Shown one piece after another: positions 13,301-25,300 of a stretch of DNA of 64,000 nt. Source of the DNA: Nelumbo lutea. Lineage: Eukaryota > Streptophyta > Magnoliopsida > Proteales > Nelumbonaceae. The notes under the pieces are model-generated. The model was not told the origin of the DNA. It saw nothing but the letters and a program-made list of their open reading frames with translations, and ran no database searches. The stretch is from the NCBI GenBank assembly GCA_022828595.1, contig JAKGHH010000001.1, forward strand, positions 68,382,401 through 68,446,400, in the 5' to 3' direction. Within the stretch, counting starts at the first letter, position 1; every line of letters starts with the position of its first letter. The position numbers were made by a program, and so were the translations under genes.

Positions 13301-16300
13301 AAATAAAGTAAATAAAAGCTGAAATAAATAACAACTGAATTAACAAACTGACTCAAACTGACACTACTATAACTGAAACAAATAACTACACTGCTGTCCT
13401 ACGAACACAGTGGGGACCACTGCAGTGGGACCCACATCAGTGTTCTCTACAGTTTGAACAGCTTGTTCAGGTGGATGATGGATATCTAGAATAACCAATA
13501 AAGTTGCTGATACTTTAGCCAAGGAAGGAGTGGAAAGACCTACACTTGTAGCAAACCAAGCCTTTGTGGGGGAGGGGCGTAGTAGCCAAGAGGCTAGTGC
13601 TTACCATTTTTCTGCCCGTATGGCTAAGCATAGGCTTGTTGTAGTGTACCCTGCTTTTGAATCACTTTCAAGAATAGGGGGCTCCTATATCTTCTTATCA
13701 CTGTTACTAATAAAATATCTTTAATTGTTATTACTAATAAAAAAAAGGAAGATATACTTCTTGACCCAAATGGTGAAGATCAGTATGTCGGGAACAAAAA
13801 CTAGGGGTGGATTCAAGCCGATCCGAGTTAAATATCTGGCTATAAGAGGTCGGCTTGACAGAAAAATACAAGGTTCAAGCTCAGGCTTGAGCTTGATTCG
13901 AGCTAGAGACATGGCCTCGAATTCAGCTTGACTCAGAAGCTCATATGTTCAAAGCTTGGCTTGGCTTGAATTTGATAGTAAGCCAAGCTTCATAAAAATA
14001 AAAAAATTATGCATACAACAATTTTATATGTATAAAAATTAAAAATATTATATATGAGATTAGGCTTGCAAGCTTCATTGGGCTCGAGCTTGGCTCAAAG
14101 CTCGGTTTACATTGAGCCGAAGTGAACCTTTTCACAAGTTGAGCTCGAATAGCTAATGAAAAGCTTGGTTTATGTCCACCCTTAACAAGTTGCTTCAAGG
14201 ACATACAGTGTTGCATGCAGGTTTGGGGAAGATTCAATGATTCATCATTATCCCTAGGATGGAGGTTTTCAGTTGGCATTGGGTGAATTCAACTTAGCAA
14301 GTACATAGTGTATGACAAGGAAGAAGAGCACAGAGAGGCCTAGTCAAAATCCAGAATGGCCAATAACATTTGGAGCCTCTTCTTATTTAGATGGTCTTCA
14401 AGGGTTCTGAATTCTCTATTGCTAGTGATAATAAGATCAGCCAAATGCAAGATTAGAAGACAAATGTCAAATTCTTCGAGGGTTAACTATTTGCGCAGTT
14501 TTTGGAGGATTTGGAGGAATATGCTAGAAGAATATTTAAGGGCCACAAGACTGCTTGTCAACTGTTGTGCATATGCATATGCTTAAACCATGAACCGGGC
14601 ACTGGAATTTGAAAAACTTCTAAGCACTAAAAGTGTATTCTGGTTGTTTCATTGCAAGCATACATGCCTGTATAAGAAATAGTTCTCTTGTGTGATCAGC
14701 TTTTAGCTGCCTTGTTTCTTCCCTACTATCTATTTGGATAGCTAGGGCTCTCTCTGATATTAATAAAATCCTGTTAATTAAAAAAAAAAAAAGAATAGAG
14801 GCACACACCCCAACAATTCTTTTCCCCTCAACATATTTTCTCCTCTCATCTCATCTATTCTCTTCTCTTTTCTGGATTAAATCTTAATTTTTCTGGTTTC
14901 TATTGATTAGATTACACAATGAACAGTATAATTTTGAGCGTGTCACTTGGGCTGGGATCCCAGATTGGTCATCTCTTATAACAGATGCATTTCAGAAGGA
15001 ACAACAATAGGCAACTCCAGTTGTGTTAGGTTGTGCTTCAGAGGTGAGATAGGTAACTGGATAAGATTTGGAAGGATAAACAGGGCTCGGTTGGCAAGTT
15101 TTGCTTGGTATGCCTAAGTCTATATAATCTTCATACACACAAGATTGAATCCTAACTATCAGTGAATGGCGCACAAGTAAAATAGAAATACAATTGAATC
15201 TAAAATGCTATCTAGTGAATGGTGCACAAGCATGCATAGATGCCCATGGCAATGGAGTAATAGACTAAATGAATAAATAAATAAGCAGCAATTATAATAC
15301 ACACAATTTACACCATACCTTGGTCCACACAGTATGGTCATTAACAACAGAAGCTTCAACCAACTGCTGAAGTGCCCCACGTTTGCTTGCACTTGAACTT
15401 TCGTCATTTCCAATCTACCAAATAGAGTGGGAAAAAAAAAAGAATTACATGAATATGATGTGTCTTCAAGACTGATAAAAAAAATGATGTGTCTTCAATG
15501 TGTCTCAGTTACTACTATAAGACACGACATAGGTGATCTTTTCCAGAAAAATGATAAGTTTCTCCAAGGAAAAAGTTTCCAGAACTTACCTGGTGGAGAA
15601 TTTGAAGAATGCTGGGTCCTGAATCAGGGGTGGAGCTAAGTTTAACTGTCAGGTTCTGTTTATTAGAATCCAAATCAGGAGAACCCTCATGACCAAGCTT
15701 CAATCCCATCAATCCCAGGTGGTCAGATTTCCCCAGTCCATTCATGTCCATACGTGGAGTTGATAAAGAATTCTCCATACCGGTGTTATGATCTTCATTT
15801 TCAGTTTGGCTCACCCAAGATCCAGCATTTTCTCCCATAGTATTAGCGTTGAATTTTAGATCCCTACCTTTGGAAGCGAGAAACTCAGTGTTGGACCCAG
15901 TATCAAGATTCTGATAGAAATGATCCCGAGTTTCATCGGAAGCCACTTGACCAACAGAACCTGTGATCTGGGTTAAATCTTGTGCAGAACTCCACTTCCT
16001 ACCACCATCACCATCAATTGAACCAGCAGAATACCTTCCGAAAAGGTGACCTTTCTTTGATGCTTCAGCGTACCCTTCTTCAGATAAAGTTCCAACAACA
16101 TCTGATTGATCATAGAAAGATCTAGAACGTTGCCGCTCTTTCTTATTTTGCAGAAAGTTCATTAAGTCCACCTCTATGCGAGGGGTGTACTGCTTGAGTG
16201 CTCGCCTTAACGAATTCTGTTCTTCAACTGATAGGCTCAAAATAAAACTGAGGACTGATGATGAATCAAAATGGGAATAAACAGATATTATTCCTGTAAT

Positions 16301-19300
16301 AGCTGCTTCCTTCAGTTTCGTATTTTTATCATGGGCCAAAGGTGCCAACTTAGCAAGCCATAACTTTAAGATGCCACTGTTACCAGCACCTTCAGAATTT
16401 ATAGCATGCTTGTTGAAAGAGTTAATAGCAAACTCAATGACAGCCAATTTTGCTTTTGGGGACCGTTGTTCATCCAATGAACGAAGCAGAGAAGGTAGAA
16501 GAGAATCTATACCATAAGTCTTGCTAACAATCTCCAAAGTTGTGGAGCAAGGCTGCCGAACCAACTCCTTTGGATCAATTAACCGTGAGAAAACATGTGG
16601 TAATATCCTTTCCATATAACTTTCAAAAGGTTTTCTGCAAGATGGAATAATCTCAGCAAGAGTTGAAAGGGCTGCCTGTGCAACTTTATGGTGGGGATCA
16701 TCCAAATGTTGAAAAAATAACTTCATAACCTTCTCAAAACTCTGTGTAATTTCTTGAATCCCTTTTGGCCCTTGCTGCAGCAAATTCCGGATATAATTAA
16801 AAGCAGCAACCCTAGCACACCAATCAGAAGTGGGACTAAGACCTTCAGTCAGAGCGTCATTGAGAGATGCTGGACCATCCATATAGCTTGACGTTTCACC
16901 AAGTCGTAGTTGACTATCATCAAAACTATTTCTACCACTTGCAGAGACCCTCCCAGTTACATGCTTTCTCAAAAGTGGCCGTTGGAAATTTGGAATATAA
17001 TTGTTCTGTGAATCCCTAAAATGAAAATCTTTATAAGGTGTGTCCAAGTATTGCCTGTCAAAATGCGTGTTTAAAAATCGCCTCTGCCCCCTGATATCAG
17101 TACTATCTTCAATGGAACCATGTAGTCTTTCTGAAGCTCTTTTTGTTGTGTAGGACAACGATAATGCTGACAAAGGCTCAGTGCCAAGATTACGAAGGTC
17201 AGATAATTTCCCAGGATCTTTTGATATTTGAACCTGAGTAATTACATCAGAAAAAGTCAAACCACCATTACGAGTACTACCTTTAGCACCATTAGGGGCC
17301 ATTTTATCAGCCAACACTGTACTTGCAAGATGATTTGAAGCAGAAACAACAGCAGGAAATGGTGGATCACGAGCTGATGGAGGGTCAACTCCTGCACTAG
17401 GGCCAAGAACAGGGGAAAAATTAACCATTTACAAAGGATTCCCAAACCCCAAGATTTAGGAATAACTTATTAATGCTTTAGCTACTCAACAAGAAAGATT
17501 TATACTCAATCATTTATTTTGATAAGAAATGATAAATAACAAATGCAATTATTTGTACCTAGATCCAAGCTTGTTGACCGCACAGTTGAAGAACCATGTT
17601 TCTCAGACATATCTAGACCTCTGAGCATGCTTTCAATAGCTGTAACTTTTTGTTTGCTTGCATGCAGCACACTTTCAAGGCTTCTTTCAGTACCTTTACC
17701 AATTGATTTTGCTTGTGACAAAAGAAGGCCAGAAGAAAGGGATGTCCCTGATGGCAGACTTGCGCTCCTATCCATGGCAACAATAGCAGAAGTTCCATAT
17801 CCAGGTATATTTGAAGAAGCAGGTGTTTGAGATGGAGTACGTGATAGTTGCACACCTCTTTCACGCAAAGATGGGGAAGCATACCGTCTGTGTATACCCC
17901 CATCCTCATCATTTATAATCTGTGTAGCAATTATCACATCAGGCACTTGGTTCAATAATCAAGACAAGATGAAAGGGCTTCTAATAATAATAGAAATTCC
18001 ATACCCTTTGTATGACAGGATCAAAGGATAAAAAAAGGCGACGAGAACGTTCTGGCCAAGTTTTAGAAAACATTCTGTAGCAAGTTCTTGCAGTTGATCG
18101 TACCTGTCAAGTTTCAAAATGCCATTTAAAAAAAAAAAAAACTAATGATTAATCTTTGAAAAACACATCTTATGGAAAAAGATACAATTACTAGAAAGAA
18201 ATAAGATACAATTATTTGGTAAAGACAATTGATTTATAACAATTACAATAGAAATGGAATACAATATGGCCAACAAAACACAATGAAACATTTGAACTTC
18301 AAAATTGCATAACATAACCCAAGATCTCATTGCAATCTCACCATCCTCTGAAAGATGAGGAAGTGCTCATTCCTAACAGTTACATGTCAAGAAATCTAGG
18401 GAGTATTGATAACTAATGAATTAATTGATTCAAGAAAAGAAAGTGGCAAGAAGGGCCTAGTGTGCAAAATTGATTTAGAGAAAGCCTATGACCATTTAAA
18501 TTGGGCTTTCTCAGATTATATGTTGAAGAGGATGCGTTCTGGTCAAACCTGGAGGAATTGGATGAAGGTTTGTGTCACCACACCTAGATTCTCAATCCTG
18601 TTAAATGGTTCTTGCAAAAGGTAACTTTAAAAGCTCTAGGTGTCTAAGGCAAGGAGACCCTCTTTCCCCTCTCCTGTTCCTCATTGTCATTGAAGGCTTG
18701 AGTAAGATGACTGCTAGAGCTGTTGAAAGTGGCTGCCTAGAAGGGTTTGAAACAGTCAACAACGGGGAACCAATTCCCCTACTTCAATTTACAGATGATA
18801 CACTATTTTCTAGCAGTGCTAAAGCAGAGCGAGTAACTTATTTGAGATATATTCTTTGCTGGTTTGAAGTAGTTTCAGATTTAAAGGTCAACTTCGTGAA
18901 AAGTGAAATGATGGCTGTTGGAGAGGTTGCAAACCTGTAGTCCTTGGCAGATTTGTTGGGCTGTAAGGCTGGGGTCTTCCTTCCTCCTAGTTGGGGCTGC
19001 CTTTAGGAGCCAAGTGCATTTCTAAAAGCATTTGGTCCTCAATGGTGGAAAAAATTACCAGTAAGTTAGCTTCGTGGAAAGTGAATTACCTGTCTAAAGG
19101 GGGCAAGTTAACTCTTTTAAAGAGTGTATTGGCCAGCATCCCTGTTTATTATATGTCTTTGTTCGAATTCCCTTGGAAGTAGCCTTGACGCTGGAGAAAA
19201 TTATGAGAGACTTCCTTTGGGTGGGTTGGAAAGATTCTAACAAGTTACATCTGGTTAATTGGGACCAGATTTAAAAACCAATCAAGTGTGGTGGTTTGGG

Positions 19301-22300
19301 AATTAGAAAATTGAAATCTTTCAATCTGGCCCTTCTTTGTAAATGGTTCTGGGGGTTCCTCAAGGAGCCTGGTGAGCATTGGAGGCAAGTTATAGCGCAG
19401 AAGTATGGCTTCCATGTTAATGGGGTGGGATGCGGCTGAGTCTAATCTCTCTTATGGATGTGGGGTGTGGAAGGGGATCTATAAAGCTTATCCCCATTTT
19501 TTGAAAGGAATTAAATATAAGGTTGGGAATGGTACCAGGCTAAAATTTTGGCATGAATTTTGGTGCTCTGACATCCCTTCGAAAGAGTAGTTTCCAGAGT
19601 TATTTCTCCTGGCTGATGATAAAGAAGCTTCGGTAACTGATTGCTGTGCTGCTTCAGGTGATCTCTTGTCTGGGTTCCCTCTTTCAGAAGAGATCTTAAT
19701 GATTGGTAGATTTCTCAGGTGGTAGAGCTGTTGTCAAGGCTGCAAGGTATAAAGGTTAAACCCTCTAGCTCCGGATCAGTGCTGTTGGGGATGGTCCAAG
19801 TCTGAATCCTTCTCAGTTAAGTCCTTGTATTCTGGTTTGGAGACTGCCTTTCTAGGCTTTCCCCAGTCAAATAGTCTGGGGTGGTCTGGCCCCCTCTAAA
19901 GTGAAGTTTTTTGTTTGGATAATGGTTGGAGAAAAGTGTTTGACAAAGACTTTGCTGGCTAGAAAAGGGTTGGTGCTGCCAGATGTCTCTTGCGTCTTAT
20001 GCAGCAAGGGAGAAGAGATTTCCAGCCACTTGTTTCTCCACTGTGAGTTCTCTTCAAGAATCTGGACGCATTTTTTCAAGGCCATTCAATATTCCTTCTT
20101 CATGCCTAGTTCTGTCAAGTCCCTTCTTGAGAACTGGAAAGTTGGGGTTATAAGAAAAAAGGGTAGGACCCTGTAGAATGCAATTCCTTTGGCAGTCCTG
20201 TGGTCCATTTTGAGGGAGAGAAATAAGAGGGTTTTTTTTATCAAAAGCAGCTCCAAGTAGAAAAGGTGATAAATTCAGTTGTAGATGATCTGTGAGGATG
20301 GCTGAGTTCAAATGTGTTGTTCAAGGGGGATGTGTTGGATAGCTGCCCAACTCAGATCCTCTTCGAGGGAGGATAACCTCCAGAATAGGGGAAAGTGAGA
20401 GTGAGGAGAGAGAGATCAAATCTTCTTATTATCACCTTATTGTAAGTACACCTCTGTATTTATATTCAATCTTGCCTTCAATGTAACTGATTTACAACAG
20501 AATTATAACAACTTGCCAACCTGTTTGATTCAGTTAACTCCAGCTGTCTTTGTACTGGCTTCATTATGCTGAGGTGATCTTCTTCTCCTTCTAGAATATA
20601 CTTGTAGTTCCTGCCCCCTTGTGCCTCTAACATCTCCCCCCTCCTCAAACTGGCACTCGTCCTCAAGGCCAAGGTGTGGAAATTGTTGTATCAGCTCGAT
20701 GCAAGGCTCCCATGTGGCTTCTTCCTTTGGTAACACCCTTCCCAGTAGACTAATGCCTCTTTAATAAAGGCTTGACCTTGTTTCACCCATCCATATTTCA
20801 ACATGTCCTTGGGTTGTAGCTATAGCCACCCTTCTTTTGTGAATTCCGGCAATGTTGCACATGTGGCTTGTGGATTGACAGCTTTCTTGAGGATGGAGAC
20901 ATGGAAAACTGGGGGTACTTTGGAGTCTACTGGCAGTTCCAGCTTGTAGGATAATGGTGCTATGTGCTGTAGAATTTTGAATAGTCCATAGAACCTAGGG
21001 GCAAGCTTGTTGTAGGGGCGGGAGGCCACTAAGGTCTGTCTATATGGTTTGAGTTTTAGGTAGACAAACTCGTCTTCCTGGAACTCAATAGGCCTGTGTT
21101 TTGCATCATAATAGCTTTTCATGAGTTCCTGAGCATGTGTCAAGTGAGCCTTCAGATCATGAATGGTTTCATCTCGAGATGAAAGACACTCATAAACCGC
21201 TGCACTAGCTGAAGACCCCTTTTTGAGCTTCAAATGGTATCATACCTGCTGAGACATGGAATGAGGAGTTGTACCAAAACTCTGCCCAAGGAAGCCATTA
21301 TATCCATTGTTTTGGTGTGTCCCCCACAAAGCATTGTAAATATGTCTCAATGCATCTGTTGACAACTTTGGTCTGTCCATTCGTCTAAGGATGATAGCTA
21401 GTAAAGGTGTTCTGTGAAGTGCCTTGTAACTTGAAATATTCTCTCCAAAAACTGCTGAGGAAGGCTGGGTCACTGTCAGAGATGATTGCCTTTGGTGTCC
21501 CATGTAATCTGGTGATTTCTCTAACAAATGCTTCTACCACCATAGCCACTGTGTAAGGGTGTGTTAGAGGTATAAAGTGGTTGTACTTTGATAGCCGGTC
21601 AACCACCACAAGCAGAACTGATTTGCCTTTTGAAAAAGGTAGGCCCACGATAAAATCCATTGAGATTTCATCCCATACTTGATCTGGGATGCTCAAGGGC
21701 TGTAGGAGGTCGGCTGGTTGTTGGGCTTCATACTTTTGTCTTTGGCAAACATCACAAGAGGTTACGTAACTCCTTATTGTTTTCATCATGCCACTCCAAT
21801 AATTATGTGCTGCCAGACACTTGTAGGTTTTGAATATGCCTGAATGACCCCCTATAGCTGAATCGTGAAAGAGTCGTAGTAAATCTGCTGTGTGCTGACT
21901 TCGATAAGATAACCAACCGACCCTTGTAATAGAGTGTTGAGCCACGAACTGAATAACCTGGGGTCAAGGCTGGATTCTAGGCCCATTTGGCCCTTAATTG
22001 GGCAAGTTCTGCATCTTGAAAGGCTTCAGCTTTGAGCTACTCAAGTAATGGATAACTGGGCCTACAGACAGTGAGTTGTGCCAACTCAGGTAGCTTGGAT
22101 AGAGCATCAGCTGCTCGATTAGTTGTACCAGGTTTATATTCTATAATGTAGTCATAGCCCATGAGTTTGTGGGCCCACTGCTACTGTTTAGGTGTGGAAT
22201 TTCTAATAAAGTATGAATTTTAGACTCTTGTGGTCTGTCTTGATGACGAATCGGTGGTCCAGTAGGTAAGCCCGCCACTTCTCGACTGCAAGTACAACGG

Positions 22301-25300
22301 CCATGAGCTCCTTCTCATATGTTGATTTAGCTTGATTTTGTGGTGAGAGTACTTTTGTCGAGTGATCTATCTTGATACCATTTGTTATGTGCCCTTAGGA
22401 GAACTCACCCCTAAAAGCTAGTTGTTAGAGGGAGGGAACCCAAGCACATAATATATCCCACAACAGCATCCCATACTACTGATGTGGGATACCTCACATT
22501 AGCATCCCATACTACTAATATGGGACAAATGAATCGTAACATTCCACTACATTCTGCAGTCCTGACGCCCACGAAGGTTGGCTTTGCACTAGTCCACCTA
22601 GTCCTGGCCGAACATTACAATACCGATGTCACCATCTGCGCCGCACGATTGCAATTGGGAGGCATAGTGTAGGCTCTGAAACCAATTGTTGGGTAGCTAC
22701 CCAACTCAGATCCTCTTCGAGGGAGGATAACCTCCTGAATAGGGGAAAGTGAGAGTGAAGAGAAAAAGAGATCAAATCTTCTTATTGTCCCCTTATTGTA
22801 AGTACACCTCTGTATTTATATTCAATCTTGCCTTCAATGTAACTTATTTACAACAAAATTATAACAACTTGCCAACTTATTTGATTCAGTTAACTCCAGC
22901 TGTCTTTGTACTGGCTTCCTTATGCTGAGGTGGCCTTAATTGCTTTACAACAGAATTATAATAACTTGCCAACTTGTTTGATTCAGTTAACTCCAGCTGT
23001 CTTTGTACTGGCTTCCTTATGTTGAGGTGGCCTTCTTCTCCTTCTAGAATATACTTGTAGTTCCTGCCCCCTTGTGCCTCTAACAGGATGTGTCAGCTTC
23101 TTGTGTGGTGGTAATTTTTTTAAGGGCTCTCAAGGTTGTTCATTTGTACAAGCCATTTGTACAGTGAACATTTATACTTGTATATCTCTTTTGGTTAATA
23201 AAATTTTACTTTACCTCTTCTAAAAAAGGAATCTGATCAATACATTTGTTGGTAGGGTTGTTCATACGCTATCCAAGAAGGCTGTATTAGTTTTCAATGT
23301 TAATTAGCTTCTATAGTTCCAAAAGAGGCAAAGGCTATTTCACTACTTAATGGGAATGAACTTAAGCTTGTAAACCAATCCACAAGCCACCACAAGTCCA
23401 CAAACAGAGCTTATTCCTGCTGGCTAGCTTGGAAGAGAGAATATTCTCCAATTTTTTCTTCTTTCTGTCATTTTCTTAAAAGGAGATAATTTACAACTCA
23501 AATCAGGTTTTGCCCTAAAATTAATCCTAATATTCCCCTATAAATTGCAACAAGTTTCACATTCCATGTTAATGAAAGAATACAATCTTAGCTCGGGATC
23601 CTGCTTGCTTCTTGACAAAAGGAATTCTTTTCCCATGTTAATCAATGTTTCCACCATTCCTTTTTTCTTCTAAACTAGTTGGACTCTAGCAAGAAATTAG
23701 AATCTAACAAGATACTAGCATTATCCTACATTTTCTTCATCATGAGTGTTGACCCTATGATAATTCACCAAACTAATACGTTATTTTCTAAAGGAACCAC
23801 AATTTTTCCAACGCAAAGAACCTAACTCAAACCCAACCAAATTAGTCAGTACTTTCCCCAACAGAAATCAGCCCTCCGAAGTTTCACTTGTTGAAACAAA
23901 AGAATGCCAAGAGAACAGGTTAACTTGAAAACTCTTAAGATGGATATTATCTTTTTCATGTGACTCTTAAGATGGAACGTAACAGGGGTAAGGAACACAA
24001 CAGAAAGGCAAATCATCAAGAGCATTGTTAGAAAGGCCAAATAAGACATGTATCATGCTCCAAGAGAAACAAAGATTATTAAGTTTGACAGCATGTGGAC
24101 CAGAAGCATTTGGTCTTCCAGAAACAAAAATTGGGTAATAGCCCCACCTCTTGGGGCTTCAGGAGGTCAGCTGATAATGTCTTTTCCATGGACAGATCTA
24201 AAGCTCCAGGACCAGATGGGTTTACAATGGCTTTCTTTCAAGATTGTTGGGATATGGTCAAAGAAGATTTATTTGAGGTCTTCAAGGAATTTGCGAATAA
24301 TCAAGTGATGAGTCGGGGAATTAATGCTATTTTTCTAGCCTTAATTCCGAAAAAGAAAGAGGCCAAGCATCCAAAGGACTTTAGACCTATCAGTTTGGTG
24401 ACTAGTGTTTACAAGATTGTGGCAAAAGTCTTATCTTTGAGGATAAAACAGGTGCTTCCTTGTCTTATTAGCCAAGCGCAAGGAGCTTTTGTTCAAGGGA
24501 GACAAATTGTAGATCAGATTCTAATAGCAAATGAATGTGTGGAGGAGATGAGGAGATTGGGGCGTAAAGGTTATGTTTGTAAACTTGACCTTGAAAAGGC
24601 CTATGACTTAGTCGATCGGGGATTCTTATCACTCGTGCTAAGGAAGTGCGGGTTTGGGGATAAGTTGTGCAAATGGATAAACGGGTGCCTCTCTAATTTC
24701 CATTATTTCATCCTAGTCAACGGGGTAGTCACTGATTTTTTCCCAGCTAGTAGGGGTCTAAGACAAGGTGATCCCATGTCACCTTTCCTTTTCACCTTAG
24801 TTGCCAATGTTTTTAGTAGACTCCTTTCAGAAGCGGATAGAGCCAAATCTCTAAGAGGGTGGAGAATAGGTAGGGACAGAGTGTCAGTAACCCATCTCCA
24901 ATTTGTAGATGACATAATAATCTTTTGCGAAAGTTGTGATTTGACAGAGATAAGGAATTTGAAAGACTTAAAAATTCACTTTGCGAGAGTTGTGTTGTGG
25001 GGGTTAATTTGAATAGAGAGGAGGTGGAGTCTAGCAATCTTGTTAGAATGCACTTGCTCTCAGTGGCCTCTATCCTACCTAGGACTTCCTCTAGGTGCAA
25101 ACCCAAAGGAAAGTAGGTTCTGGAATCCAGTGGTTGAAAATTTTGAAAAAAGATTGGCAGCTTGGAAGAGGAACTACATCTTCGTGTGTGGTAGAGTTAC
25201 TTTGATTAAAGCAACTTTAGCCAACTTGCCTTTATACTTCCTGCCGGTCTTTAGAATTCCTAAAAGGGACGCAAAAAGGTTGGAAAAACTGATGAGGGAC

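Larger units (their letters stand above)
7552..13451 (-). mobile_element. Copia-2, full-length Ty1/Copia retrotransposon
   Basis: LTRs 13072-13451 (5') and 7552-7919 (3'). Target duplication GTTTG at 7547-7551 and 13452-13456. PBS TGGTATCAGAGCC (13059-13071) lies right after the 5' LTR and the purine tract AACTTGAGGGGGAG (7920-7933) before the 3' LTR. The LTR runs TGTAGAG...TCTACT, so its 3' end is CT rather than CA. The LTRs differ by about nine substitutions in ~367 aligned bases plus 13 bp of indels (by eye, ~2.5%). Coding order gag-PR-IN-RT-RH, with three in-frame stops and one frameshift. Same orientation as CLASP, in intron 15. Confidence 0.97.
20333..23085 (-). mobile_element. Ty3/Gypsy chromodomain-type LTR retrotransposon, internally deleted
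   Basis: LTRs at 20333-20632 and 22687-23085, ends TGTTGG...CTAACA, target duplication GGATG at 20328-20332 and 23086-23090. On the minus strand the order is 5' LTR, PBS, RNase H, integrase, chromodomain, purine tract, 3' LTR. Gag, protease and most of RT are missing: the leader (about 22420-22671) runs almost directly into RNase H. Sits inside LINE-A. Same orientation as CLASP. Confidence 0.95.
18400..23235 (+). mobile_element. LINE-A, 5'-truncated LINE split by a Gypsy element (no RNase H)
   Basis: Left part 18400-20332: VCKIDLEKAYDHLNWAFSDY (18406-18624), CLRQGDPLSPLLFLIVIEGL and LLQFTDDTLFSS (18605-18940), GLPLGAKCISKSIWSSMVEK (18991-19182), YKVGNGTRLKFWHEFWCSD (19405-19590), and the zinc-binding part CVLCSKGEEISSHLFLHC (19901-20176). 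The right part (23091-23235) is the 3' UTR with TAATAAAATTTTAC and the tail TAAAAAAG. The Gypsy element sits between with its own 5-bp duplication. Lacks the RNase H seen in LINE-B, D, E, G and H. Antisense in CLASP intron 11. Confidence 0.88.

Noticed and set aside
15427..15639. Extra coding exon in CLASP intron 14
   Set aside because: The intron is 175 bp with good GT-AG ends and the flanking exons join in phase without it.
17543..17830. Plus-strand ORF opposite CLASP exon 13
   Set aside because: Shadow of the conserved minus-strand exon; no similarity of its own.
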